Shown here in pieces: positions 44,664-53,253 of a stretch of DNA of 64,000 nucleotides; the stretch's first letter is position 1; every line of letters starts with the position of its first letter. Source of the DNA: Novosphingobium olei (GTDB lineage Bacteria; Pseudomonadota; Alphaproteobacteria; Sphingomonadales; Sphingomonadaceae); the NCBI RefSeq assembly GCF_012927405.1, contig NZ_JABBGM010000001.1, positions 440,001 through 504,000 of the forward strand. Reading direction: 5' to 3'. Position numbers and translations under genes: made by a program. The notes below the pieces were generated by a model, which was given only the letters and a program-made list of their open reading frames with translations, ran no database searches and was not told the DNA's origin.

Positions 44664-45770
44664 TCAGCGGCGCGTGATCCTGGCAACCCCTGCCTTCCCG
44701 GCGGAGGAAAGGTAGGGCGCAAGCGCGGCGAATGGCAGCGCCGCGACATCGCCGCAGGCCGCCGCCACATGGGGCAGCGACGGTTCGAAGGCGAAGCCAT
44801 CGCTTGTCAGCGACACGGTCCAGAACTCCGAGCTTGCGACAAGATCGAAGCAGCCCTCGGTGTCGTCGGCAGGGCGCGGGAAGTGCGCGAGGATGACCTT
44901 GCGCAGCGCTTCGGTCGGCTGGATGAGGCTGCCGGCGCTGGTATCGCCGTCGATCGGCTGGCGGGCGGAGGATGCCAACCAGTCAGTAAGGGCGAATTCC
45001 TTGCCGGTGCGCCGATCGAACGTGCGGTAGGTGGTGACGGCGTCTGGGTGTGCGCCGCCGCAGAAGTACCCTTGCGCGACCGCGACGGTCAGAAAGTCGC
45101 CACGCACCGCCTGTGGCGTCAGTGCCAGCGAGAAATCGCCATCGGTGCCAAGGCTGGAAAGGTTGCCGGCCATGCATTCGGCAAAGTCGGCGACCGAACC
45201 GGGCTTGAGCGGATCGAGCGCCACCGCGGCATTGATCGCGGCGTCGCCCGGCAGCTGCGGCTTCAGCGCGAAAGAGGCGATGTCCACCGAATCGAAAGCC
45301 GCGCCGACATCGTAATGCAGTTCGTCGTAGCCGAGGCTGGCTTTTGCCTGGGGCGCGCGGCGGGAGATGGTGACCGGCTTGAGCCGTGGCGCGATGAAGG
45401 CGCGGCTGCCGCAAGGGCCATCCCATGTCTCCGCCGGTTTCCACGCGACGGGCATCAGCCTTATCGGCAGGGCGCGCTTCGCCCGTTGCCACGTGCCTTC
45501 AAGGTTTGCGCCAGTCCCCTTGCGCAGCGTCCAGATGGCGCCGCCGTCCTCTTGCAGAAGCTTGCCGTCGAGACGCAGGGCGATCGGGCGCAGGTGCCTG
45601 AGATAGAAATAGGATCCCTCCAGTTCGTCGAGGCCGTTGCGTTCGAGGCAGACCTGTACCGGCGCCGTTCCGAGGGTGCCGCGCCACAAGCCCTCGGGCC
45701 ACGGAGCCTTGGCGAATGCGGGCGATGGCAGCAGGCAGAGGGCGACGAGCGCCGCAAGCAGCCGCCGCAT
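44664..45770 (-). CDS. Exported protein with a DUF3298-like C-terminal domain
   Basis: A 368-residue secreted protein with a signal peptide ([20 protein letters not shown]). An N-terminal domain (about 25-140, WPEGLWRGTLGTAPVQVCLE) precedes the DUF3298-type region, which contains YFCGGAHPDAVTTYRTFDRR, GKEFALTDWL and DDTEGCFDLVASSEFWTVSL. Several cysteines are likely to form disulfides. The ATG overlaps the phhB stop (TGATG). The role is not known; similarity is to envelope proteins such as RsiV-like factors, and the protein at 38904-39761 carries a related domain. Confidence 0.8.
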   Translation of the reverse strand: MRRLLAALVALCLLPSPAFAKAPWPEGLWRGTLGTAPVQVCLERNGLDELEGSYFYLRHLRPIALRLDGKLLQEDGGAIWTLRKGTGANLEGTWQRAKRALPIRLMPVAWKPAETWDGPCGSRAFIAPRLKPVTISRRAPQAKASLGYDELHYDVGAAFDSVDIASFALKPQLPGDAAINAAVALDPLKPGSVADFAECMAGNLSSLGTDGDFSLALTPQAVRGDFLTVAVAQGYFCGGAHPDAVTTYRTFDRRTGKEFALTDWLASSARQPIDGDTSAGSLIQPTEALRKVILAHFPRPADDTEGCFDLVASSEFWTVSLTSDGFAFEPSLPHVAAACGDVAALPFAALAPYLSSAGKAGVARITRR

Positions 45771-46063
45771 CAGCGTGCGAACCGCTCCATCGCGGCAGCC
45801 ATGGCAAGATCGCGCGCGCTGATCCCGCCCGCATCGTGGGTGGTCAACGTGACATCGACGCGATTGTAGACGTTGAACCATTCGGGATGATGGTCCGTCT
45901 TTTCCGCCTCCAGCGCGACGCGCGACATGAAGGCGAACGCTTCGCTGAAATCGGCGAAGCGGAAGGCTTTCAAGATGGCGAGGCCGTCTTCGCGCAGGGC
46001 CCAGCCGGACAGATCGGCAAGCGCGGTTTCGATCTCTGACTGGGACAGGCGCGCGATGGCCAT
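45770..46063 (-). CDS. phhB: Pterin-4a-carbinolamine dehydratase
   Basis: A 97-residue dehydratase that regenerates dihydropterin after aromatic amino-acid hydroxylases act. The family motif is [20 protein letters not shown] with the paired histidines, followed by [15 protein letters not shown]. The N-terminal [17 protein letters not shown] segment is also typical. No hydroxylase gene is in the window, so it may serve molybdopterin or folate metabolism instead. Its stop overlaps the start of the DUF3298-like gene; it diverges from ccmA over 50 bp. Confidence 0.93.
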   Translation of the reverse strand: MAIARLSQSEIETALADLSGWALREDGLAILKAFRFADFSEAFAFMSRVALEAEKTDHHPEWFNVYNRVDVTLTTHDAGGISARDLAMAAAMERFAR

Positions 46064-46113
46064 TGTTTCGCTCTCCTTGGCAGGCCCCGTCCTTTCCCCT
46101 ATCGCGCGCGTTC

Positions 46114-46689
46114 ATGCAACCCGCCCGCCTTGCCGCCTACGATATCGCCTGCCGGCGCGGCGACCGGGTGCTGGTGCGCGCGCTGTCGTTCGATCTGAAG
46201 CCGGGCGAGGCGCTGCATCTGGCGGGCCCCAACGGCATCGGCAAGTCGAGCGTGATCCGCATCCTCGCCGGACTGCTCCGCCCGGCCTGGGGCCATGTCG
46301 AGCGCGAAGGCGCGCTGGCGCTGTCGGACGAACGGCTGGCGCTCGATGCGCACAGGCCGCTGGGCGAGGCACTGGCGTTCTGGCAGCGGATCGACGGTGG
46401 CGAGGCGACGCGCGCCGACTTCGGGCTTGAAAACCTGCGCGACGTGCCGGTCGGCTATCTTTCGACCGGGCAGCGCAAGCGCGCCGGGCTTGCGCGACTG
46501 GCGGCAAGCGGGGCGCAGATCTGGCTGCTCGACGAGCCGCTCAATGGACTCGACACGCACTGGGGCGCGGCTGCGCAGGCGGCGATCGAGGCGCATCGGG
46601 CGATGGGCGGCATCGCGGTGATAGCCTCGCACCAGCCGCTAGGTCTGCAGCGGTTGCGGACCATCTCGTTGCTGGAGCACCTGCCATGA
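46114..46689 (+). CDS. ccmA: Heme exporter ATP-binding protein CcmA
   Basis: ATPase subunit of the CcmAB(CD) complex for cytochrome c maturation, which frees heme-loaded CcmE. The 191 residues carry Walker A GPNGIGKSS (residues 38-46), the ABC signature YLSTGQRKRAGLARL, Walker B IWLLDEPLNGLD and the H-loop VIASHQP. ATG 46114 gives the usual short N-terminus. It overlaps ccmB by four bases (ATGA). Only ccmA and ccmB are here; ccmC and the rest must lie elsewhere. Confidence 0.93.
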   Translation: MQPARLAAYDIACRRGDRVLVRALSFDLKPGEALHLAGPNGIGKSSVIRILAGLLRPAWGHVEREGALALSDERLALDAHRPLGEALAFWQRIDGGEATRADFGLENLRDVPVGYLSTGQRKRAGLARLAASGAQIWLLDEPLNGLDTHWGAAAQAAIEAHRAMGGIAVIASHQPLGLQRLRTISLLEHLP

Positions 46690-47369
46690 GTGGCGGGACC
46701 GGGAACGCCGGGAAAGCACTGGCGACGATCTTTGCGCGTGACCTTGCACTCCTGCTCAAGGGTGCGCTGGGGCGCGGCGGGGCGGTGCTTCCGCTGCTGT
46801 TCTTCCTGGCGGTCGCGATGCTGTTCCCGTTCGCGGTGGGGCCGGATGCGAAGCTGCTGGGCCGCACCGGCGCCGGCGTGATCTGGGTGGCGGCGCTGCT
46901 TGCCGCGATCCTGCCGCTCGACCGGCTGGTCGAACCCGATGTCGAGGCGGGCTTCTTCGACCAGTGGGCGCTGCGCGGGCTTGCCGAAGAAGCCGTGCTG
47001 ATGGTGCGGATCGTGGCCCACTGGCTGAGCTTTGGCGTGCCGCTGATGCTGGCCGCGCCGATTTCGGCCGGGCTGCTGTCACTCGACCGGGCGCAACTGA
47101 TCACGATCGAGCAGGGCCTGCTGCTGGGGACACCGGGGCTTGCCGCCATCGGCGTGACAATCGCCGCGCTGACGGCCGGGCTGCGCGCAGGGTCGGCACT
47201 CGGCGGCATGCTGGCGATCCCGCTGGCCGTGCCGTTGCTGATCTTTGGCGCAGGTTCGCTGCAGCCGGGCGGAGAAGGCGGTCTTGCCCTGCTTGGTGCG
47301 AGCAGCCTCGCCGCGCTCGCCATAGCGCCCTTTGCCGGCGGCGCGGCGCTGCGCGCGGCCCGGGAATAG
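46686..47369 (+). CDS. ccmB: Heme exporter membrane protein CcmB
   Basis: Membrane partner of CcmA in cytochrome c maturation; 227 residues with six predicted helices. Family segments are KGALGRGGAVLPLLFFLAVA, LLAAILPLDRLVEPDVEAGF, VRIVAHWLSFGVPLMLAAPI and GLRAGSALGGMLAIPLAVPL. The N-terminus is cytoplasmic (GKALATIFARDLALLLK). It follows ccmA with a four-base overlap. The gene after it encodes a cysteine synthase rather than ccmC. Confidence 0.93.
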   Translation: MSGGTGNAGKALATIFARDLALLLKGALGRGGAVLPLLFFLAVAMLFPFAVGPDAKLLGRTGAGVIWVAALLAAILPLDRLVEPDVEAGFFDQWALRGLAEEAVLMVRIVAHWLSFGVPLMLAAPISAGLLSLDRAQLITIEQGLLLGTPGLAAIGVTIAALTAGLRAGSALGGMLAIPLAVPLLIFGAGSLQPGGEGGLALLGASSLAALAIAPFAGGAALRAARE

Positions 47370-47434
47370 GCACTTGCCTTCACCCAAGCGCAATTTCGTT
47401 GCCGATTGCGCGGACGCATCCTAACTCGTTCGCC

Positions 47435-48433
47435 ATGACCGTTTCTGCGCTTACCCCCAATTCGCTTTCGCTCATCGGCAACACGCCGCTCGTCCGCCTT
47501 GCCGGCCCGTCCGAGGAGACCGGCTGCGATATCTATGGCAAGTGCGAATTTGCCAATCCCGGTGCGTCGGTAAAGGACCGCGCCGCGCTGTGGATCGTGC
47601 GCGATGCCGAGGAGAAGGGCCTGCTCAAGCCCGGCGGGACGATCGTCGAAGGCACGGCCGGCAACACGGGCATCGGCCTTGCCCTGGTTGCCAATGCGCT
47701 GGGCTACAAGACCGTGATCGTGATGCCCGAGACGCATTCGCGCGAAAAGATGGACACGCTGCGCGCGCTGCGGGCGGAGCTGGTGCTGGTGCCTGCAGCG
47801 CCGTTCTCCAACCCCGGGCACTTCGTCCACACCTCGCGCCGCATCGCAGAGGAAACCGATGGCGCGATCTGGGCCAACCAGTTCGACAACATCGCCAACC
47901 GCCGCGCTCACATCGAAAGCACCGCGCCCGAGATCTGGGAGCAGATGGGCCACCGCATCGACGGCTTCACCTGCGCTGCCGGCACCGGCGGGACGATCGC
48001 AGGCACGGGCCTCGGCCTCAAATCGTTCGACGAGAACGTGACGATTGCGCTGACCGACCCGCATGGCGCGGCGCTGTACAACTATTACGCGAATGGCGAG
48101 CTGAAGGCCGAAGGATCGTCGGTGGCCGAAGGCATCGGGCAGGGGCGGATCACCGCCAACCTCGAAGGCGCGCCGATCGACACGCAGTTCCGCATCTCGG
48201 ACGAGGAAGGGCTCTACTGGGTCGAGCGGCTGCTCGCCGAGGAAGGGCTGTGCCTTGGTCTGTCCAGCGGGATCAACGTGGCGGGGGCCGTGGCGCTGGC
48301 CCGGCAGCTGGGCAAGGGCAGCCGGGTTGCGACGATCCTGTGCGACACCGGCTTCCGCTATCTGTCATCGCTGTACAATCCCGCCTGGCTCGAGGCCAAG
48401 GGGCTGCCGGTCTTTCCCTGGCTCAAGCAATAA
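47435..48433 (+). CDS. cysK: Cysteine synthase A family PLP enzyme
   Basis: A 332-residue O-acetylserine sulfhydrylase-type enzyme. The PLP lysine is Lys47 in NPGASVKDRAALWIV. The substrate loop is EGTAGNTGIGLALVANALGY and the phosphate loop is AAGTGGTIAGTGLGL. The tail TILCDTGFRYLSSLYNPAWL is longer than E. coli CysK and typical of the CysK/YraN-like alphaproteobacterial group. It makes cysteine from O-acetylserine and sulfide; a role as a cystathionine beta-synthase-like enzyme cannot be excluded. ATG 47435 begins MTVSALTPNSLSLIGNTPLV. It is 65 bp after ccmB. Confidence 0.9.
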   Translation: MTVSALTPNSLSLIGNTPLVRLAGPSEETGCDIYGKCEFANPGASVKDRAALWIVRDAEEKGLLKPGGTIVEGTAGNTGIGLALVANALGYKTVIVMPETHSREKMDTLRALRAELVLVPAAPFSNPGHFVHTSRRIAEETDGAIWANQFDNIANRRAHIESTAPEIWEQMGHRIDGFTCAAGTGGTIAGTGLGLKSFDENVTIALTDPHGAALYNYYANGELKAEGSSVAEGIGQGRITANLEGAPIDTQFRISDEEGLYWVERLLAEEGLCLGLSSGINVAGAVALARQLGKGSRVATILCDTGFRYLSSLYNPAWLEAKGLPVFPWLKQ

Positions 48434-48448
48434 GCTAGGATTGCGGGA

Positions 48449-48808
48449 ATGGCGTTCCCCGGCATTCCCAAGCGCAAGACACAAAGTGCGGCCGCACGGG
48501 CGGAAGCGCCGATTGCCCCCATCCACCACGTGCCGCTGTCCCCGCGCGCTCTGCGGGCGCAGGCGGTACACCGGCTGCAGGTCGGGCTGTTCGGGCTTGC
48601 CGGCATGCTGTTGCTGGTCAGCCTGGCCAACGTGATCATGGACCGCGCGCAAGTGGGCGATTCCGCAGCCGCCATGCCCGACGCGGCAGCAAGTTCGAGC
48701 GCCGCCAACGATCCGCTGGTGGACATGGGCGTCGCGCCCGAGCTTCCGGTCAACGGCGGCGGGGCCGCCGCGCCCGCACAGCAACCCGCCGCGCGGCCCA
48801 AGCCCTGA
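48449..48808 (+). CDS. Small single-span membrane protein of unknown function
   Basis: A 119-residue protein. The cytoplasmic N-terminus is basic (PGIPKRKTQSAAARAEA). One membrane helix covers about residues 44-64 (QVGLFGLAGMLLLVSLANVI). The outer part is rich in Ala, Pro and Gly, low in complexity and ends APAQQPAARPKP. I do not recognise a domain. It begins 15 bp after the cysteine synthase stop, so the two are probably co-transcribed. It lies just upstream of the mraZ regulatory region but on a separate transcript. Confidence 0.72.
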   Translation: MAFPGIPKRKTQSAAARAEAPIAPIHHVPLSPRALRAQAVHRLQVGLFGLAGMLLLVSLANVIMDRAQVGDSAAAMPDAAASSSAANDPLVDMGVAPELPVNGGGAAAPAQQPAARPKP

Positions 48809-48914
48809 TCGGCCGGCGGTTCGGCCGCCTGTTCCTCCAGCATCCCGAATACCGTCACCGTGTGCGGCTCGGCGCACGCCGTGACCGCGGCTGACTTGCC
48901 GATTCGCCATCTCA

Positions 48915-48960
48915 GCGGGCGCGATCGGGTGGGGTCCGGATTTTTACGGGAAAATACGGG
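48915..48960 (+). promoter_or_regulatory. Forward CGGG box array, probable MraZ operator
   Basis: CGGG occurs at 48916-48919 and 48926-48929, then a degenerate CCGG at 48936-48939. After a one-base shift there is CGGG at 48947-48950 and 48957-48960. The 10-bp period resembles MraZ binding sites (TGGGN boxes with 5-base spacers in E. coli). Confidence 0.5.
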
Positions 48961-49114
48961 CAGGGCAGAGGGATCGGCTGGGGCGGGTGCAGGTCATTTT
49001 CTAAAACTCGCGGATTTGTGCGGGTGATCGTGGTTTCCCCACTATTCATTGTCGGCCGATAGTGGATCATTGCTTGCGAAAAACTCGAGCAAAACGAACG
49101 CCTGACCGCAAATT

Positions 49115-49149
49115 CCCGTAAAATCCCGTTGTGGCCCGCTGCTTCCCGA
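49115..49149 (-). promoter_or_regulatory. Reverse CGGG box array, probable MraZ operator
   Basis: Four CCCGN boxes (49115-49119, 49125-49129, 49135-49139, 49145-49149) are separated by exactly five bases, that is CGGG boxes on the minus strand at 10-bp period. The array ends 117 bp before the mraZ start. The spacing is that of known MraZ operators. Confidence 0.65.
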
Positions 49150-49266
49150 GTTAAGACTTAGGTTCATCGGGACGAACTCCATGTCGCATCCGCGGGGGAT
49201 GGCCGGCAGCGCCTAGCGCTTGCCGGAAGGCAGGAGCTTTTTGTCTCGGGCGCGGGGGCTTTTGAC

Positions 49267-49767
49267 GTGGCTGGAGGGCCGTCAAATTATTGGGGGCAGG
49301 GCTTTTCGCCGCGCGGCGAAAAGAGCCGCTTCGTCCTCCCCGCAGATTTCCGCAGCACCGTCCGCGATGCCTCCGCCGGCCAGCGCGTGCTGTGTCTCGA
49401 CAAGCATGCCAAGCATCCCTGCCTCGTCGGTTTCGGCCTGTCCCGCGCCGAAAGCTTTGCCGAGCAGATTGCCCACGAAGAGCGCGTCGCGCTGGAACGG
49501 CGCGAGGAGTTCGACCCCGACATGCGCGCCGCGCAGCTGTTCGGCTTCATGCGCGTGAGCTTCGATGATTCGGGCCGCTTCGTCCTGCCCGAGCACCTGG
49601 GGGAGCAGGCCTCGATCGGCGAGGCGCTCTATTTCCATGGCGGCGGTTCGCACTTCACCATCTGGGCGCCCGAAGTGCTGTTCGAGATGGGCGCGGGCTG
49701 GGATGCCGCCAAGGCGACCTGCCGTGCGCTGATGGCCGAGGCATCGAGCAAGGGGCGGCGCAAGTGA
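49267..49767 (+). CDS. mraZ: Transcriptional regulator MraZ
   Basis: DNA-binding protein of the SpoVT/AbrB-like fold that controls the division and cell-wall cluster. 166 residues with two MraZ repeats: [20 protein letters not shown] and [20 protein letters not shown]. The GTG start gives the usual short N-terminus. It overlaps rsmH by four bases (GTGA). The box arrays at 48915-48960 and 49115-49149 are its likely targets. Confidence 0.93.
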   Translation: MAGGPSNYWGQGFSPRGEKSRFVLPADFRSTVRDASAGQRVLCLDKHAKHPCLVGFGLSRAESFAEQIAHEERVALERREEFDPDMRAAQLFGFMRVSFDDSGRFVLPEHLGEQASIGEALYFHGGGSHFTIWAPEVLFEMGAGWDAAKATCRALMAEASSKGRRK

Positions 49768-50759
49768 CGCAGTATCCCGATCTTCCCGCCGACGCCCCGC
49801 ACATTCCCGTGCTGCTCGATGAAGTCGAACAGGCGTTGGCGCCTGCCGCCGGCGACGTGGTGGTTGACGGTACGTTCGGTGCGGGCGGGTATACCCGCCG
49901 CCTGCTCGCCGCCGGGGTTACCGTCCACGCCTTCGATCGGGACCCCGATGCGATCGAAGCCGGGCGACTCTGGGGAGAAACCTGTGGAAATCCTGTGCGG
50001 CTGGTGCTGCACCACCGGCGCTTTTCCGAGCTTGCCGAAGGGCTTGCAGAGGCCGGAATTGCGCAGGTTCAGGGCGTCGTGCTCGATATCGGCGTCTCTT
50101 CGATGCAGATCGACCAGGGCGAGCGCGGGTTTGCATTTTCCGTCGATGGGCCGCTGGATATGCGGATGTCGCAGGAGGGGCCAAGCGCGGCCGATTTCCT
50201 GAACGAAGCCGACGAGGGGGAAATTGCCGACGTCCTCTACCGCTACGGGGAAGAGCGTCAGTCGCGCCGCGTGGCGCGCGCCATTGTCGCGGCGCGGCCG
50301 CTCGAGACGACCGGGCAGTTCGCGGCGGTGGTGCGCAAGTCGCTGGGCTACGTCCCCGGCATGCGCGGCAAGAATGCGCCCAAGGACCCGGCGATCCGCA
50401 GCTTCCAGGCGGTGCGCATCCACGTCAACGGCGAGCTCGACGAGCTGGCGGCGGGTCTTGCTGCGGCGGAAAAGGTGCTGGCGCCGGGTGGCCGGCTGGC
50501 GGTGGTCACGTTCCACAGCCTGGAAGATCGCATCGTCAAGCAGTTCCTGCGCGAAGGCGCGGGCGCAACGCCGGGCGGCTCGCGCCACCTGCCGCAGACC
50601 GCGCCCACCCTGAAGCCCGTTTTCGAGAAGCCTTCCGCCGCGATCCGTCCGACCGCTGCGGAAGAGGCGCGCAATCCACGCGCGCGGTCGGCAACCTTGC
50701 GCTGGGCGGTCCGCACGTCCGCCCCGGCGCGGGAACATCAGGGGAGCATCGCGGCATGA
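49764..50759 (+). CDS. rsmH: 16S rRNA (cytosine-1402 N4) methyltransferase RsmH
   Basis: SAM-dependent methyltransferase of 331 residues that modifies the ribosomal decoding centre. The SAM site is [20 protein letters not shown] and [11 protein letters not shown]. Later family parts are [55 protein letters not shown] and [19 protein letters not shown] start in a four-base overlap with mraZ; overlap with the ftsL ATG at the other end. Second gene of the dcw cluster. Confidence 0.97.
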   Translation: MTQYPDLPADAPHIPVLLDEVEQALAPAAGDVVVDGTFGAGGYTRRLLAAGVTVHAFDRDPDAIEAGRLWGETCGNPVRLVLHHRRFSELAEGLAEAGIAQVQGVVLDIGVSSMQIDQGERGFAFSVDGPLDMRMSQEGPSAADFLNEADEGEIADVLYRYGEERQSRRVARAIVAARPLETTGQFAAVVRKSLGYVPGMRGKNAPKDPAIRSFQAVRIHVNGELDELAAGLAAAEKVLAPGGRLAVVTFHSLEDRIVKQFLREGAGATPGGSRHLPQTAPTLKPVFEKPSAAIRPTAAEEARNPRARSATLRWAVRTSAPAREHQGSIAA

Positions 50760-51532
50760 TCGTCACCGCCCATCGCCTGCGTTCGATCGGCTGGATCGCG
50801 TTGCTCGCGATCTGCGCCGCGCTGGTCATGGTGCTCGCCTTCCGCGTCAACGCGCTGCGCAGCCAGGTGCACCACGCCGAGATGAAGATCGTCGCGCTGC
50901 GCCAGGAGAAGATGTACCTCGAAACCGAGTTCGAGACGCGTGCCAACCAGCAGCAGCTGAAGGCCTGGAACGACGTCGAGTTCGGCTACGTTGCGCCGAC
51001 TGCCGGCCAATACCTCGAGAACGAGCGCCAGCTTGCCGCGCTGTCGAAGCCGGTCGAGCCCGATGCGCCCGAGCCGATCCGCGTGGCCAGCGCCGACGAT
51101 GCGGTGGTGGCGCAGGCGGCCTTCCCGGCGATGGTTTCGCCGCTCTCGGGCAAGCCGCTTGGCGCCGAGGCGGACGAGGACAAGCCCAAGGCGGAAAAGA
51201 TCGACCATGCCAAGGCCGCGGCATCTCTCGGCGAGCGGCTGGCCAAGGTCGATCGTGGCGATGATGCGACCGTCAAGCCGCGCATCCGTCAGCTCGTCGC
51301 CAAGGATGGCGACGACAGCGTCAAGTCTGCCCGCAAGGCAAAGCCTGCGAAGGATACCAAGCAGGCCAAGGCCGACAGCAAGGACAAGCCGGCCAAGGTT
51401 GCCACCAGGAAGGACAAGCCGGTGGACAAGCCCTCAGCCAAGCCTTCCGCAAAGGTTGCATCGGCGACTAAGTCGCCGGTTGCGAAGAAGCCTGCTGCGG
51501 CGGGCAAGAGGGAGGTGAAGGCAACCAAGTGA
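50756..51532 (+). CDS. ftsL: FtsL-like division protein with a long Lys/Ala-rich tail
   Basis: A 258-residue bitopic protein in the ftsL position. The short cytoplasmic N-terminus is followed by one membrane helix (about 12-29, [18 protein letters not shown]) and a coiled coil (about 33-70, [19 protein letters not shown]). These define FtsL, which recruits FtsQB and activates FtsWI. After about residue 110 the sequence is Pro-, Lys- and Ala-rich, with many KPAKxxK-like repeats to the end; E. coli FtsL is only about 120 residues. It overlaps rsmH and ftsI by four bases each. Confidence 0.85.
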   Translation: MIVTAHRLRSIGWIALLAICAALVMVLAFRVNALRSQVHHAEMKIVALRQEKMYLETEFETRANQQQLKAWNDVEFGYVAPTAGQYLENERQLAALSKPVEPDAPEPIRVASADDAVVAQAAFPAMVSPLSGKPLGAEADEDKPKAEKIDHAKAAASLGERLAKVDRGDDATVKPRIRQLVAKDGDDSVKSARKAKPAKDTKQAKADSKDKPAKVATRKDKPVDKPSAKPSAKVASATKSPVAKKPAAAGKREVKATK

Positions 51533-53253
51533 ACGCGCTGACCGCCTCGGCCGCGATCGCTTCTGGCCGCGTCCAGCTGGCCAACGTCCGCCAGCGCTCG
51601 CTGGTGACGGCCAAGGTGCGCGCGCTGTGGGTGCTGCTGCTGTTCGTCTTCGCCACGCTGACCGCGCTGGTGCGGATCGGCCAACTGGGCCTGTTTGAGG
51701 ATGCGCCCGAGCGCCGTTCGATGGCCGAAGCGCTGCTCCCCCCGCGCGGCGAGATTACCGACCGCAACGGCGTGGTGCTGGCGCGGGCGTTCCCGTCCTA
51801 TTCGCTGTGGTTCAATCCCAAGGCACTGGGCGAAGGCGGTTCCGCACTCGTCAAGACGCCCGAGGAAGTCGCCAAGGCGCTGATGACGATCTTTCCGGAC
51901 GCCGACTATGCCGACCTGGTGGAGCGGCTGAAGTCGGACAAGCCGAGCTATCTGCGCAAGCGGGTGCTGCCGGAAGAAGCGAACAAGGTCTTCGCGCTGG
52001 GCGAGCCGGCTCTGGAATTCCCGCGCGAGAACCAGCGCTACTACCCGCAAGGCTCCCTTGCCGCGCACGTGCTCGGCTACGTCGACGAAGCGGGCGAGGG
52101 CCATGTCGGCATGGAGCAGGTGCTGCAGCAGCGGCTGCTCGATCCGGCGCAGCGCGGCCAGCCCTTCGCCCTGTCGATCGACGCGCGGGCGCAGGGCGCG
52201 CTGGAGGACGAACTCAGCCGCGGCATGCTCGAATCCAATGCCAAGGGTGCCGCAGGCGTGGTGCTCGACAGCGATACCGGTGAGGTCATCGCGCTCGCTT
52301 CGCTGCCTTCGTTCAATCCCAACCGTTCGGACCGGGCCTTCAACGGGCTGGTGTTCAACCGCGTGACCAACCAGGTCTACGAACTCGGTTCGGTGATGAA
52401 GCCGGTGACGGTCGCCTCGGCGCTCGATGCGGGGGTGATCGGCGACATGTCCGTGCGCTATCCCGCGGCACAGTTGCACATCGGCCGCTTCACCATTCAC
52501 GACAGCCACAATTTCGGCGCTTCGCTCAACGTGCCCGAAGCGCTGATCCACTCGTCGAACATCGTGACGGCGCAGGTTGCCGACAAGCTCGGCGGGCCGG
52601 CACTGCGCAGCACGATGATGGCACTGCACATGAACGAGCGGCCGGGCATAGAATTGCCCGCCCGTGGTTTTCCGATCTGGCCCAAGGGCGACTGGGCGCG
52701 GATCACCACGATGACGGTCAGCTATGGCCATGGCATGGCGGTGAGCCCGCTGCACCTCGCCTCGGCCTATGCCGCGCTGGTCAACGGCGGTGTGTGGCGC
52801 CCGGCGACGCTGTTCAAGGTAGCGCCGGACAAGGTTCCCGAAGGCCAGCGCGTGTTCAAGGCGTCGACCAGCGCCCGCCTGCGACAGCTGCTGCGGATGA
52901 TCGTGGTCGACGGCACCGGCAAGAAAGCCGATGCGCCCGGCTTCCGCGTCGGCGGCAAGACCGGCTCGGCAGAAAAGCCCGGCAGCGGCGGCTACCGCAA
53001 GACCTCGCTCATCGCGACGTTCGCGGCGGCCTTCCCTATGGACAAGCCGCGCTATGTGGTCATCGCCATGCTTGACGAGCCGCAAGGCACGCAGGCGACT
53101 TCGTTCCAGCGCACGGCGGCGTGGAACGCGGCGCCGGTGGTGGGCCGGGTGGTCCCGCGCATCGGGCCGCTGCTCGGCGTCGTGCCCGATGCGACGCGCG
53201 ACGTTGATATTTCCGACCTCAGCCCGCTGATCGGCAATGGAGAGGGTGAATGA
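51529..53253 (+). CDS. ftsI: Septal peptidoglycan transpeptidase FtsI (PBP3)
   Basis: Class B penicillin-binding protein of 574 residues that cross-links septal peptidoglycan. One membrane helix at about 27-47 (ALWVLLLFVFATLTALVRIG) precedes the pedestal domain (ITDRNGVVLARAFPSYSLWF). The transpeptidase motifs are Ser288-x-x-Lys291 (ELGSVMKPVTVASAL), SSN in IHSSNIVTAQVA and KTG in VGGKTGSAEKPG. GTG start in a four-base overlap with ftsL; overlap with the murE ATG. Confidence 0.96.
   Translation: MNALTASAAIASGRVQLANVRQRSLVTAKVRALWVLLLFVFATLTALVRIGQLGLFEDAPERRSMAEALLPPRGEITDRNGVVLARAFPSYSLWFNPKALGEGGSALVKTPEEVAKALMTIFPDADYADLVERLKSDKPSYLRKRVLPEEANKVFALGEPALEFPRENQRYYPQGSLAAHVLGYVDEAGEGHVGMEQVLQQRLLDPAQRGQPFALSIDARAQGALEDELSRGMLESNAKGAAGVVLDSDTGEVIALASLPSFNPNRSDRAFNGLVFNRVTNQVYELGSVMKPVTVASALDAGVIGDMSVRYPAAQLHIGRFTIHDSHNFGASLNVPEALIHSSNIVTAQVADKLGGPALRSTMMALHMNERPGIELPARGFPIWPKGDWARITTMTVSYGHGMAVSPLHLASAYAALVNGGVWRPATLFKVAPDKVPEGQRVFKASTSARLRQLLRMIVVDGTGKKADAPGFRVGGKTGSAEKPGSGGYRKTSLIATFAAAFPMDKPRYVVIAMLDEPQGTQATSFQRTAAWNAAPVVGRVVPRIGPLLGVVPDATRDVDISDLSPLIGNGEGE

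Larger units (their letters stand above)
48809..49266. other. 458-bp regulatory region upstream of the dcw cluster
   Basis: No credible gene. It contains two sets of CGGG boxes at 10-bp spacing, one reading forward (48915-48960) and one reading backward (49115-49149). Between them is an inverted repeat CCACTAT/ATAGTGG (49039-49045 and 49059-49065). It should hold the promoter of the mraZ operon. I cannot place a confident -35/-10 pair. Confidence 0.65.
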
